Assembly (NCBI GenBank): GCA_008638375.1
Contig: CM018051.1
Location: 11,376,387-11,440,386 of the forward strand
From: Nyssa sinensis
Lineage: Eukaryota > Streptophyta > Magnoliopsida > Cornales > Nyssaceae
Direction of reading: 5' to 3'
Length of the DNA stretch: 64,000 nucleotides
The notes under the pieces: generated by a model
What the model saw: only the letters and a program-made list of their open reading frames with translations
Databases searched by the model: none
What the model was told of the DNA's origin: nothing
Made by a program: the position numbers and the translations under genes
Shown here: one piece after another, positions 18,665 to 30,500 of the stretch
Layout of the letters: each line of letters begins with the position of its first letter
How positions within the stretch are numbered: the first letter of the stretch is position 1

Positions 18665-18878
18665 ATTTTTTTTTATAACTCTGTATCCGATCCTGACCGA
18701 GTAATCTAGAGAGCCAATCCCACTGTCCACTAGTGAAAGGTCCAATTAAAGTTGGGATAGCGCCTCGTATGGACTAGTTCCAATAGAAAGTGATATCCAT
18801 TGGATTTTGACTTGTGACCTCGGAGGGACAAGCCTCTTACTTGCAGTCTACCATCCACTCAGTTACTCCCTTGGGGTT
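18665..18878 (-). mobile_element. tRNA-derived SINE, minus strand (unit 2)
   Basis: This is the duplicate of the SINE at 16549, flanked by ATGTTCATGACGAAC (18650-18664) and ATGTTCACAATGAAC (18879-18893). Its A-box-like sequence TAACTGAGTGG is closer to the pol III consensus than in unit 1. The B-box-like sequence is GTCAAAATCC. Confidence 0.75.
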
Positions 18879-20279
18879 ATGTTCACAATGAACATACTCC
18901 AATATTTTAGCATACCATTACACTATGCAGGGTCGACTCTACCACAAAGCTAACAAAGCAATCACTTTAGGCCCCACTCTAGGAGAATATACTAAATTTT
19001 ATGTATTTATAGTATAATCAAATTAGAAGTCTAGGATTAATAAAGGTTTAATCCTAAAAAATGCCCCAAATTTTATGTATTTATAGTATAATTAAATTAG
19101 AAGTTTAAGGTTAATAAAAATCTAACTCTACAAAAAAGGCTTCATAAAGATTCCATGATAATGAAACTTAATTTTATTAATAGAGTTTTATTCATATTGT
19201 ACTCTAATATTTTATTGTTATCTATTTAGATAAAAAATTATAAAAAATCTATTATTAGAATTTCATTCAATATACACCTCTTTCTTGTTGGAAAATGATT
19301 AAATTTTATATTATAAAAATAAATATAATATATATATATATATATATATGAAGCAAAGTAAAAAAATTACATTAATATTAAAAAATACCTCATTTAAAAT
19401 TGTCACTTTATTGCTTTAGGCCTCCAATTGTATAGAACCGACCCTGACACTATGCTTGGATAAATGGGAGGAAAAAGAGAAGAAAGTATAACATTAGTTA
19501 TAAGTGAGAGGACAGGAGAGGAGAGTGTTATCTCTCTTTCATACTTGGATAACACATGAGAGAAAGGAGAGTATATTTCTCTCATCTTGTTTAGAAATAA
19601 TAAAAGAAAGAAAGAAAATGAGAGGATTATCTATATTTTTTACTATTATGCCCCTAAGATAGAAGTGTATTTTATTTTTTATTTTATAATTTTAAGGTTA
19701 GAATTGGTATTATAAAAAAAAGTTATTAAAAGCTCTCTCATTTCCTTCGTTTTTGTCCACTTTGGAGAGAAGTGCAAATTAAATAAAATAAGAGTTAAAA
19801 AATTCCTCCCTCCCTCCCTCTCTCTTCCATTCCCTTTCCTTTCCTTCTCTTATTCTAAACCAAGCGTTATTCAAATGATTGAACAAATAGGCTCAAAGAT
19901 ATGAAAATTGAGACTTGGAGCTTATGATCAAGATAGAATTCAATCCATGAAGCTCTCTTTCTCTCTTGTTCAATCTTTGGCTTAGTTTTTATAGGAATTT
20001 CAAGAACATAGTTGTTAGACATATTTTCATTGCAAATCTACCATTAAAAACTAGTCAATTTTAGTCGATTATTCTTTGGATCAATCTGGCAGAACCTTAT
20101 TGAAAACAATCACTACAAGATAGAGTTGAATAATGGAGACAAAATGTTATTTTCATTTCATGTCATTTATGTAAATGTGCTAATTAAATTTATTCTTCAT
20201 TTACTTAAAACATTAAATATAAATAACAAAGTACTCCCTATCTGAGTTCATTAAAAATACTTAGAAAAATTAATTACTG

Positions 20280-20858
20280 AAAGGTGAAAAGTCAATTTTT
20301 CAACCTAAAAACAAATTACAATTTTTCTACTTGTCTCCCTTTTACTACCCTATAAATTTCTTAGGTTCTCATCTAGTTTTAGGTTCCTAAAAGTTGTTTT
20401 GATACTAAGGGAGGTTAGAGATTCAATGACCAGGACTTTCTAACTTTCAATTCTAAATAATTATAGCACCTAATATGTTTGGCCTAACATGAAAGTTTTA
20501 TTTTTTTTTTCATAATCCTTATGTTCTATGGTATAGTTGACTTCTTCTTCCAAGATGTAATTTTGTTCTATTCCTATAAATCTAAAACCTTCTTATATGT
20601 TTTGTTCAAGTTAAGTTTAGATTTTAGAATCTTTCTAAAGTCTTGTTAAGTCAATTATTCAATCAAATGAAATAACTTTATGAAAAGGTTACCAAAACGT
20701 ACACTCACCATCTCATAAACTTAAGATCTTTCTACTTTTGCACATCTTTTATCTTCAATTTTTAAGCTTGAGCATGATCGATCACCTTTGACAATAGGTT
20801 CACCATTGAACCATCTCATTGTAACTTATTTGCCTTTAGGAGTGAAGTGTGCCTTGAT
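20280..20858. other. AT-rich spacer, no gene
   Basis: I see no coding frame, repeat or transposon terminus between the end of the tandem duplication and the hAT-like element. Confidence 0.6.
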
Positions 20859-21180
20859 CAAGGGCACTAGTTCTAGTAGGCCAGGTCGGGCTCTAGCCTA
20901 TCTCACACTTTAGAAAATATTTTTTATACATGTAAAATTTTAATTTTTTTTAAATTATTCCACTCCAAAAATATGGTTTGAGCCAATTTCTATTTATTAT
21001 TTTTTTTATTTCTCATCCAAAATTTTAACTCACTCCCAAAATTGTTGCCCAACCCAATCTTTACTCACCATTTCTCTCATTTTCACCCCAATATTTTGAC
21101 CCCAACTCAAAATTTCGACTAAAATTCTTTTCAAAATTTTTTCTAACCCCCTTCTAATTTTATTCCTAGTTCTGCCCTTG
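20859..21180. mobile_element. Small non-autonomous hAT-like element, 322 bp
   Basis: The left terminus CAAGGGCA and the right terminus (read inward CAAGGGCAGAACTAGG) are inverted repeats. The flanks GCCTTGAT (20851-20858) and GCCTTGAC (21181-21188) match at 7 of 8 positions, as expected for hAT. Internal 'cactccaaaaa', 'caacccaa' and 'ctctcatttt' blocks resemble the 3' part of the element at 8548, so the two are probably related. Confidence 0.65.
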
Positions 21181-21188
21181 GCCTTGAC

Positions 21189-22452
21189 GCTTCCTTTTGA
21201 CTTTATACTTCATAATTGATGCTTTACTTGGTTTTTTGTTTTTTTGTGAGTTTTTTATGAGATTTTTCATTTGCTCTTTGTTTTTTTTTCTTTTTTTTTT
21301 TTTGTGAGTTTGACACTTCGTTGAACATGAATCTTCCATTTTAGCTCTATGCTTTACGGTTGATACTCCACTTGCTCCTTTAATCTTTGTGTACCTTGCT
21401 TTGCATAGACATCACTCAATTCAAACCATTAGTAAACATTATCAATTTTTTGTTATCATCATTTTTTCTATCCTTTGGTAAGATCCTTGGACTAATAATA
21501 GCTCTAATGGGTTAAACTCCTGTTTACACTTATTTTTCATACTTCATCAATTTTTTTAATGATGGAAACTTGTCATGTCTATTTGAGAAAATTATAGATA
21601 TGTGATCTCACTTTTAGAAATCGAGTAATGAATTATTTTATAAATTATGAAAGATTAATATAATTTTAAAAATTTTTAAAAAAATTAATATAATTATCAT
21701 AAATCTTTACAGAGTTCATTATAACAAAAAAAAAAAAAAAAAAATCAATCAATCAAAATGCCTCCAATTTCAGGGGCAGCCCCTTAAAAAGAAGAGATTG
21801 AGAGATAAAATGGAAGGAAAACTTCCTTGGTGTACAATGAAACCAATAATTGAATTCAAATTTAAGTCAATTCAATTATACTTTTAACGGCTCTTCTTCC
21901 GTTTTCTTACCGTTCCCACTTCCCATTTTATAACGGCAGCTTACCTAATTTCACGTGATTAGAGCGACGTGCCTCCGCACCTCTCCCCGACTGGCGCCCA
22001 CATTTTTCATAATCCGAGCGCCGGCTATCTGAAATGACAACTACACCCTTATTAGATTGAGTGTTCTTCTCGGGTAGCCGAGGCGCCCCCGATAATTTAA
22101 AACGTACGGTGACCAATCACTGTAAAATTGCTCATCGATTTGATGTGATGTGGACCATGGAACATTCCCTGCTCCCCATGTGTTTGGGATCGAACGAACA
22201 TGACTGCATCAACGGCATGCCGAGCAGCTGGCTGAAAGGTATTCACACCTTCCGAGGAATTAGATGAAACGCATTGTCCTACAGAGTAGGATAACAACTT
22301 ACTTTCTCCAATTACTATTTGACACGTTTAATGACTCAAAACGATAAACATGGAGCACTGAATAACCCATTGTAACCATTTGTGGACCCCATGAATAAGA
22401 CACGAGGCCAACCTGTTCTTATTTTACATGTGGGACCCACACTCACCAAATA
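21189..22452. other. Spacer and promoter region of the AG-peptide gene at 22556
   Basis: The left part is AT-rich with T and A runs. From about 21890 the composition becomes GC-richer, and there is a G-box CACGTG at 21952-21957. Short frames near 21928-22297 on both strands look incidental. This is probably the promoter of the gene that follows. Confidence 0.5.
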
Positions 22453-22462
22453 GTTTATAAAT
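22453..22462 (+). promoter_or_regulatory. TATA box of AG-peptide gene at 22556
   Basis: TTTATAAAT lies about 95-100 bp upstream of the start codon and is followed by a CT-rich leader (22501-22545), a common 5' UTR composition for highly expressed plant genes. Confidence 0.6.
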
Positions 22463-22555
22463 TTGCCACTCTCCAAACACGTCCCAGAACATTCACACAC
22501 TCTCCCCCCTCTCTCTCATTCTCTCTCTACTCTTAACATAAAAAACTAGAGAGAA

Positions 22556-22759
22556 ATGGCACATTTTGGCAGCTCTACAGCTCTCATTCTGGTTGTCATG
22601 GCAGTGGCATTGTCATATGCATCGGAAGTAATGGCGCAAGGTGTCGCAGTTCCACCTTCACCGGCAATGGACACTGGAGCTGGGGTGGCTTTGCCAGTTT
22701 CAGGGGCAATGATTTGTTCTTCTGTTTTATTCTCTCTTATCGCTCTTTTGTTGTGCTGA
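22556..22759 (+). CDS. Arabinogalactan peptide (AG-peptide), GPI-anchored
   Basis: The 67-residue protein has a signal peptide (about residues 1-27, ending SEVMA). A mature core of roughly 15-20 residues follows with VAVPPSPAMD, and then a hydrophobic GPI-anchor signal ending LFSLIALLLC. The core has fewer Ala-Pro dipeptides than the other copies, so it may carry fewer glycans; this is inference. The C-terminal ALPVSGAMICSSVLFSLIALL is clearly homologous to SLPVSGSVIGFSLLISLIALL of the gene at 43995. ATG context is AGAAATGGC. A polyadenylation signal AATAAA lies at 22959-22964, about 200 bp after the stop. Confidence 0.82.
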   Translation: MAHFGSSTALILVVMAVALSYASEVMAQGVAVPPSPAMDTGAGVALPVSGAMICSSVLFSLIALLLC

Positions 22760-22964
22760 ATTTAGAGGCTTTGTGTTGGGTACAGATTTTTTCTGATACA
22801 GAGTGCTTCCTTGTTTTATAGTGGTGGTGGTGAGGAAGACAATGGTGATCAAGATGATGATGTTTACAACTTACAACGATTACTGGGTTTTCTTTTGTTA
22901 TAATATTTGTTAGTGGTATGAATATGATCATGATACTGTATTGATGCAATTGATATACAATAAA

Positions 22965-23780
22965 TAAATTGTGATACAATTTACCCCCCAAAAAAAAATT
23001 GCGATATTTCTTTATTACTATTTCAAATTAACTGAATCAGTAATATGTATATATATATATATATATATATGTACACACACACACACATATATAAATAAAT
23101 ATATACATTTGAGTGAATGTTGCATTGTGTTGTTTACAATTAAAGGATAGTGCACGGAGAATTTGAATCATTGGCTACCAAATTTATTATCAACCTATTT
23201 AGGGATTTTGAAGGAAAAATACAACATAATAACCGAGTGTAAATCTGAGTTACTTCTTATAGTTCAGATTCACAAAAGTAATTTGAAACTTATGTTACAA
23301 GCTTTCTTGAATCACAAATATTGCAGTCATTGAATCTTTCTCAACAATAAAATAACTACCAAAATTGTCTATAAATTTCCACCATCCAAAACCATGACTT
23401 TCTAATTAGTAACTCAAAAATTAGAAGTTGTGAGAGGAGTATGGTATATGATGTAAATTCTCCCATCTCAATTTATGTGGAATATATCACACCTATATTA
23501 GAAAGTAGCCTTCTACGCCAAATTAGAATAGGACTCCGAAAGAGTCCAACCACATCTCAAATAAATAAGAATTAATCTATTCTTATATTATCTCTCTAAC
23601 TAATTCATGTGGATGCACTACGAGTTATAGGTTCGGACCAAACCCGACCTAATTTCTAACATCTCTCACTCATCCCCATAGAATAAGTTCAAGAATATTT
23701 ATATCTTTCATCTATGCATCTCATCTCTACATACAAGAAATGGATTGTGCAACTGGACGAGAATGATCGGGGATAGGAGT
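22965..23780. other. Spacer with (TA)n and (CA)n tracts, no gene
   Basis: A (TA)n tract at about 23048-23070 is followed by a short (CA)n. The remainder is AT-rich with no supported coding sequence or transposon end until the TRIM element at 23781. Confidence 0.55.
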
Positions 23781-24266
23781 TGATGCTTGCATTTTTTTTG
23801 CCTTGGCACATGGTAGGCTCCCTAGTACAATATTGTCCACTTTATTGTCTGAGCCTGTAGGCGTGGTAGGTGCACGAATTTGTTCTTCTCCATTGGGGTA
23901 AAAGGACTTGTGCTAGGAAGAGAGCAGCCTAGGGACTTATAAGAGATGCCAGTGCCCGACTTCTAACCGATGTAGACTCAAAGTGGCACAACAGCTACTC
24001 CCCCTAGTCGGGACTGATGAAGTACAGGAACGAGGCACGTGGCCCAAGTGTCCCCATAGACGGCGCCAAATTGATGCTGCACTTCTTCGTCCTGGCACAT
24101 AGTAGGCTTCGCGTGCACCATATGTCTGCTTTAGGCTTAAGAGCCCTCACGGCTTTGTTCTTCCTGGGCGGAAAAGGCCTTGATGCAAGGGAGAAGACGA
24201 CTGGAGCTTATAAGCGACGCTAGTGCCCGACTCCTACTTCGATGTGAGACTCAAAGTGGAACAACA
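23781..24266 (-). mobile_element. TRIM: complete 486-bp miniature LTR retrotransposon
   Basis: On the minus strand the order is LTR (24266-24072, 195 bp), primer-binding-like site TGGCGCCGTCTATGGGGA just inside it, about 78 bp of internal DNA, polypurine tract AGGGGGAGTA, then the second LTR (23993-23781, 213 bp). Both LTRs begin TGTTGT and end GCATCA, and both carry a TATAAG core. The flanks are GGAGT on each side (23776-23780 and 24267-24271), a perfect 5-bp target duplication. There is no coding capacity, so it must have been moved by another element's proteins. The LTRs are clearly diverged from each other, so the insertion is not recent. No 5S rRNA-like segment was seen, so it does not look like the Cassandra TRIM. 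Confidence 0.8.
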
Positions 24267-24271
24267 GGAGT

Positions 24272-24559
24272 ATTATATTAAGCTACCATTACACTAACAT
24301 ATAGTACCTTATTGCAAAAAAGTAATCTCATTTACTGCTCCAAACTATTCCACTACACCAAATTTAACATCATTTATTCCTTTTGAGAACTCATTTCAGT
24401 GTTGTACTTGAACCCTCAAATCTATTTTATACTAATAATCATGTCGATAAACATAAAGATCGACACGATCATCCAAGTTATGAGTCATAATACAATAGTG
24501 TATTAAAAAAATCATCTACTTACTGCTAATCCAATTGAACTTAACTGTTTACTAAGACA
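24272..24559. other. Short spacer, nothing recognised
   Basis: AT-rich sequence between the TRIM element and the gypsy remnant, without coding frames or repeats that I recognise. Confidence 0.5.
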
Positions 24560-25493
24560 TGCCTTGTTGGATGGCATCAATCATGATCCTTTGGGTGTAG
24601 AGATTTCTTTCATCAAAATTCCATGGGCCCTTCCCCTTCAAATATGTCTTTGTTACTTCTTGAGAATCAACAACTACCTCTATTTTTTATCTGTGGCCTT
24701 GAATGATAGGTTGAACGGTCTTCTAGATGATCCCTTTCTTTGTACATTCTTTGAGATTCACCCCTAATATCCTACTCCTTCAACATCTTTAGGCAGAGGG
24801 GGCGGAGGAGGAGGTATAAGAGCCTGTTGTTGTGCTTGTACCAAGGTGGCCATAGTCTGAGTCAGCATTTCAACTTTTGGGTGAAAAGTTCAAAATGATG
24901 ATTAGTAGGGTTGATTGTTAGTGGTGGCCTTGGATTATGACACCTGCTAAAGGTTTGAAATTAGTTGAGATGGTGCAAACTGGTTTCTTTTGGGACATAA
25001 ATTGGATACCATAATAATTCCTTTTAAAAGTTCTAGGAAATCGATAGAGGATCGATTCCCACATACGACACCAAGTTGATGTGGTAAAAAATGGCTTAAA
25101 GTGATTAATGGTTGAGTAGGCCTCTGTAGTCCCTACAAGATCATAAGTTAAAGCAAACAAAATCATCGAAAGGCCCCGATGATAACTATTATGACGATCA
25201 AATTAGAAAAGTATTGTGAAAACAAGACCTCAACCCTTTATATAAGGAATTAGTTACTGTCTTTGGTGAAATCTTCGTAGAGTGAAATACAAAACTTCCC
25301 AAGTTGATATGATTAGCACGAAGTGGTAGTTTTTATGTTAGAATCTTTAACTGCAATGGATGTGTAAGAATGCAAAGTCCAAATTTGGTTAATATAGGGC
25401 ATATTGCTTCCAAGAGTCAATACAATAGTATACTACTTAGACTACTTCCAAACTCGGCTTCCTTAATAGGTTGGTGATCAGCTCGGATGAAAA
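24560..25493 (-). mobile_element. Decayed Ty3/gypsy remnant (part LTR, priming site, gag start)
   Basis: On the minus strand a priming-site-like sequence TGGTGTCGTATGTGGGAATC (25074-25055) follows an LTR-like end '...cacatcaa'. It has the layout of the Tat elements' TGGCGCCGTCTGTGGGAA. About 180 bp downstream on the same strand is a gag-like N-terminal frame (about 24870-24770) reading MLTQTMATLVQAQQQA, followed by six prolines. Frameshifts and stops follow. The upstream LTR edge is not visible; the solo LTR at 25495 abuts this region. Confidence 0.45.
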
Positions 25494-25494
25494 G

Positions 25495-26770
25495 TGTTGG
25501 GTTCGTAACTATAACAGAAGCGATTTCAAAAATCCATTTAGATCTTTTTCTTTATATGAATCATATAATCTTAAAAAAATAGCTTAGAATTACCTTGTTC
25601 TTGATAATCTTGATTGTTGAAGAAGGCTTTTTGAAGAGATTGATGCTATCTTCCTTCTTTTTCTCCTGTAAGTCTTCTCCTCTTTTCCTTTAGACAAATC
25701 GTATCGCAAAAGAGTGGGCTATCTCTTATTTTTGTCTAGTATAAAAACTTATGATAAACGACTCCCTACATATCATATATATAGGGCTTAACCTAATTAA
25801 GGCAAGAGAAGAGATCTAGTGGGTCCTACTAAGTTAGCTTCCAATTAGTCAATTAAAGCTTAATTATCTCATAATTAATTTTAATTGACTAATTAATTTC
25901 AATTAACTCCACTATATAATTGAAATTTCACTCCAACTTAGTAGAATAGAGTAAACCCATATACACTATACTTCTGTAGTTGGCCCCCTCTACATGGATA
26001 CTAATAATCAGGGTTTCCATATTATACTGTCAAATTAATTCTTTAATTATTTTAATAACCTAATTCAATAATTATTAATCACTTGCAATTGGTAATCATT
26101 TCAATAAACAATTTACTGAAAAGATCCGGATCCGAATTTCAGTAATTAACCCATTGAATTAGCACAAATGTGATATCCATCATCTCTAATATATAGAATG
26201 TAGATTTCATCTTGAGAATATGTGTTCCCTACATCTAAATAATGACTTCCCAAGATACCGAGGTGTTGATTTAAAAGACCTCACTCATTGGTAACTCAAA
26301 GTCATCGTTATTCAGAACTTGAGTTCACTATCCTTTCAGGATTAAGAGCTTACTGCGAATAGTGAATGAGAAACTTATTAAAGGTGACAATTCCAAATGA
26401 TGTGTTTGTTATAGTGATCCGGTTTAGTGTATTCCCAATACATCAATACAATAACCTAGAGTCCACTACTCTGATGGTTGAGATAAACCACCTTATCACA
26501 TAAAGGTTAACTGTATTACAGCTTTACATATGAGATATCCAGTCTTATCAATAGCCACGAACAATTCTAGAATTGCCTATATAAGCAGTTTATATCTCTT
26601 GTGTATAAATCTCATTTATACACACGAACCACTCCTAAAGACAATTCAATGACTAATCATCTTATGATATAAAGTAACATCCAAACATATGGTAATATGA
26701 AACTCAATATAAATTAAATTTATTAAAGAATATTAAAATGTCTTAGGATATGAAGGTACACATCCTAACA
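25495..26770 (-). mobile_element. Solo LTR, Copia-like, 1,276 bp
   Basis: The block runs from TGTTGGG to CCTAACA, so each strand reads TG...CA. It is flanked by AAAAG (25490-25494) and AAGAG (26771-26775), a 4/5 match to a 5-bp target duplication. On the minus strand a CTATATATATG TATA box (near 25775) lies about 280 bp before the terminus ...GAACCCAACA, the usual arrangement of a Copia LTR. No internal retrotransposon region adjoins either side, so it is a solo LTR left by recombination between two LTRs. The superfamily is inferred from terminus style. Confidence 0.6.
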
Positions 26771-26775
26771 AAGAG

Positions 26776-27305
26776 ATGGGGCACTATATAAGGCTACCGA
26801 GCTGAACTTGGATAAGAGATGAGAGTCCATGCAAAACTGTAGAGCTCAGGGACTTAAAAGGAAATCATATCTTCCGATCTAAACTGAGTAACTCATCTTG
26901 CCATCTGGGAGGTTGAGTGTTCAAGTTACCTTAAATGGACTATGTGCATGTGTGATTTACCTACATACATATAAAAAAATAAAATAAAAATTTAACTTAT
27001 CAGGCAAATAATAAGAAAACTATTACAAGGACTAAGCCTCTATAAACGAAAGGACAAATTACATTCAAAGTCATAATAATTTTTATTTACAAACAAATAT
27101 TATTTAGTCTCTCTTTACTGATTTGATTATTGTGGAGAATTTTGGACTAACATTTCATGAGTGTCCAAAACGCTTCTTTTTTTTAAAGTCATTTTTGTTG
27201 TATCATATTCGCTTAACAATTTTTGACATCATCAAATATAATTAGAAATGACATAGAAGATTTATTTTTATCATCTTTTTTCTATCTATTTTTTACCTTA
27301 ACGAC
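26776..27305. other. Spacer between two solo LTRs, no gene
   Basis: AT-rich sequence with no reading frame or repeat that I recognise. Confidence 0.5.
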
Positions 27306-27469
27306 TGTAATAACCTGATAATTTTTTTTTTATATATAAAATTTTCTTGGTTATTATTATTATTGTTATTATTATTATTATAAAAATATGAGATGTGTAT
27401 ATGTGTATAATTATATATGTGCATGTATATATATATATATATAAATCTGTTGTAAGTGTGTGCACGTGG

Positions 27470-27513
<44 letters not shown>

Positions 27514-30500
27514 CAGTGTGTGTGCACTATGTGGTGCCGTGTGTATGTGTGTGCATGATGGTAGAGTGTGTATCACTCAAATGGGTAGTGGTGAGGGGTT
27601 GTGTGTAGAAGTGGGTTTCAGGGCATGAGGAGGGGTAGGTCAGAACAGTGAGGGTAGGTCAGATCTTAGAGAGAGAGAGGGTGTAATGCATGTGTATATG
27701 TGTGTTTATGTTGGGTTAGAGAGAGGGGGAAAAATCAAAAAAATAGAGAGAAAGAAAGGGAGGCTGAACTAGAGAGTCATGGAGCACAAAGAGGTTCAGT
27801 GACTTGAACCAAGAGGAGGAAGAAGGAGGTAGGGAGCTGCACAGAGAAAGAGAAACCAGAAGACAGGTAAACCAAGCTTGACCCAGTTTTGGTTTTTAAA
27901 TTTTGTAGCATTTTATTTGGATTTAATGGTAGGATCTTATAGAGTAGGAAAAATGTAATCGAATGCAAAAGAAATCAAGTGAAATGGTTAAGGGGAGAGA
28001 GAGAAATTCCCAATTGCAGGTTCGGACGATAATGAAGGGTCTATAGTTTTTGTGTTGAAAACTTTGTTTTAAGTTTGAGAAAATGACCCCCATTGATGCA
28101 GAAAGCATTTGGGACAAGGTTTGGGTCCGAACAGTGACTTAACAGTCACGAGATTGAGAAGAAAGGGTCGGTCGGAGACTTGACTGAGGGGTTTGACCCT
28201 CTATTTGTGAAAATCTAATGGGCCAAACCAAAAACCAACCTTAGAAATGGAACCCTCTTAAAAGATGGAAGAAAACGACATTTTTAAAAGCTTAAAAAAT
28301 GGCCGAAAAATTCTCGTCAGCACCGGAGAAGGCGCCGGAACCCTACCGGAGCCTCGTCGAAAAAACGGGGAAGAAGGGTACTGTGCGGTCCGGGCTCGGG
28401 TCGGGTCAAGACCGACCAGCCCCTGCCATGTGTCAGCCTGGTGTTTTAAATTAAAAGGGCGATTGGGGCTTTTTGGTTAGGGTTTATGGAATTAAAATTG
28501 GAATTAAATCAGGAATAGGGATATCCTATCCCTGTTTTGGATTAGCCACTGTTTGGCTATCTGAATTAGGAATAAAAGATTTAGGAATTTACAAATTGAC
28601 CCCCACACCTTTTTGAAATTAGGTTTGACCCCCAGGACTTTTGAAAATTCCACTTTGACCCCTAAACTTTTGAGAAATTATGATCTGATCCCACCAGAAT
28701 AAAATATTAATTAAATTAATTTAATCATTTAAATGTCACAACATAGTTCGGAGTCCAAATGGGACAAGTCATTAGTGTATTTTGACTATCTCGATCATTT
28801 TGAGACCAATGGTGAGGTCCATTTTTTGAGACGGGGTCTCGAAAAATAAAATACCCGTAATAACATTAAAAATTATTCAAAATGCCCCTGAGTTGAAACG
28901 CAGTCAAACGAACTCCGAATTAAGTAAACAAATAGTGAAAACTTTATTATTTCGAGCATTCCGGACTCAACCGTGTAGTCCGATTTGTGAAAGGAGGTCT
29001 CGGGATATAAGGACCCCTAAAAAGTGCAAAATGACCGTTTTGACCTTTTAAGCTCGGATGTCCGAATTGAATTTCGCGAAAGCCTAAACTTATTTTCTTC
29101 GACGTTTCCAGACTCAATAGTAGAGTTTAATTTGACAAAATAGAAACTCATAAAATAAAGACATAAAATTTGATGAATAACATAATTTAAGTAGTAATTG
29201 AACTAAGTTATATTTTATGCTTTTAGGAACACAGAAAGGCAAGGAGAAGGTGATCTGACCTTCTACATTTTTACTCTAGTCCAGCCACACCGCGAGAACG
29301 ATTTATTAGGGTTGAGACTAACCCATCAGGTACGATATATTGTGCTAAGTAAGAAATAACATTAAGTTTAGGAGTAACTTGCCTATGTTGACTTGATGAC
29401 TCACATGTTTGTTTTATTGCTCATGTGCTTATGTGCTCCTTGTTATCTCTTTGAAAGTTTGGTGATAAAGGTGGATCATGACTATGTGTATATCGCATGT
29501 GTTAGTATAATATGTAGATTATATTATTTTTGAGAATTGTTGAGATTATGAAATACGTGACTTAAAGCATGTGTTAAATGAACTATGTATGGCATGTAAC
29601 CTTAATGAAGAGATTTTCTGATTAGAATGTTATTGTGTAATACATTATTTAAAGCATGCTTCATGTGTGATAAGATGCTTTATTGAGATTACATTATGGC
29701 ATAGTGGAGTCAGAGCATATTGGCATAGTGTGATTCCTTGGACATGGTGTGAGTTGAAGCACGTGGTGCTGTGCATTATGAGGGTGCATATCCTGTGGTG
29801 AAAAACCCAAAATTGGTCATTAGGTACTCGCATGCCTGACGGGTTCCGGACGGTGAAGCGAGACATACATGGTACTTGCAGGCCATCGGGGAAGGTCCGT
29901 AAAGCAAGACATGGGTGGGCATAGAGCTGTATGGGTGTGTCACGCATATTTTCATTACATTGTATTAATGAATTCATGAATGTGTGATGAATCTTGTTAA
30001 TGCATTGTATGGATGAATTGGATGGCATGTAGGTTATAATTGTGTATGTAAATATAATTGTACACTTGCACATGCCACGCCTTAGGTTATGTTAACGAGT
30101 TGGATGGCATGTAGATTATTGCTAGTATATTGTATGGATGATATTGAATGATATGTAGAAATAACTGTACACTTACAGATGCCACGCCCTTAATTTTGTT
30201 TCTTGCATTAGCATTATATTATACCAGCAGTTGAGCTGACCCATTCGTGGGACAAACATTTCAGATGACACTCCAATTGTGCGAGACTTAGAGATGCTTT
30301 GAAGAGGATTATATTTGGCCCGTGGGGCGTATTTAGTATTGTACAAGGGCATAACCCTAAACTATTTCCTGTCATTGTATGTTGTGAACTAATGGACAAG
30401 ACTTTATGTATTGTATCAGAATGGTGGATTAAATTAGTGTTGAACTGTACTTGATTGTCCTTTATTTCCTTATTATTTTATTTTATTTTCATCTCATTAC

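Larger units (their letters stand above)
16051..20279 (+). repeat. Direct tandem duplication of a 2.1-kb non-coding unit
   Basis: Unit 1 (about 16051-18169) and unit 2 (about 18170-20279) match from 'gcactaaatagtccatatt' to 'aaaaattaattact'. Differences are scattered substitutions and small indels, including a shorter (TA)n tract in unit 2 (17194-17239 versus about 19328-19349). Each unit carries a minus-strand SINE at the same internal position, so the SINE was in place before the duplication. Neither unit has a believable coding region. Confidence 0.9.

Noticed and set aside
21928..22297. Overlapping short frames on both strands upstream of the AG-peptide gene at 22556
   Set aside because: They overlap each other, have no homology I recognise, and lie in what looks like the promoter region.
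23781..24266. Cassandra-type TRIM
   Set aside because: No 5S rRNA-like promoter segment is visible in the LTRs, and the priming site is not tRNA-Met type.
27298..27628. Frames translating to Tyr-Ile repeats
   Set aside because: They are produced by (TA)n and (GT)n microsatellites; the same applies to the TA-rich frames at 30935-31216 and 41678-41869.
29645..30073. 142-codon minus-strand frame
   Set aside because: It lies inside the chromovirus-like solo LTR and its translation (His/Thr/Ile-rich) shows no motif.
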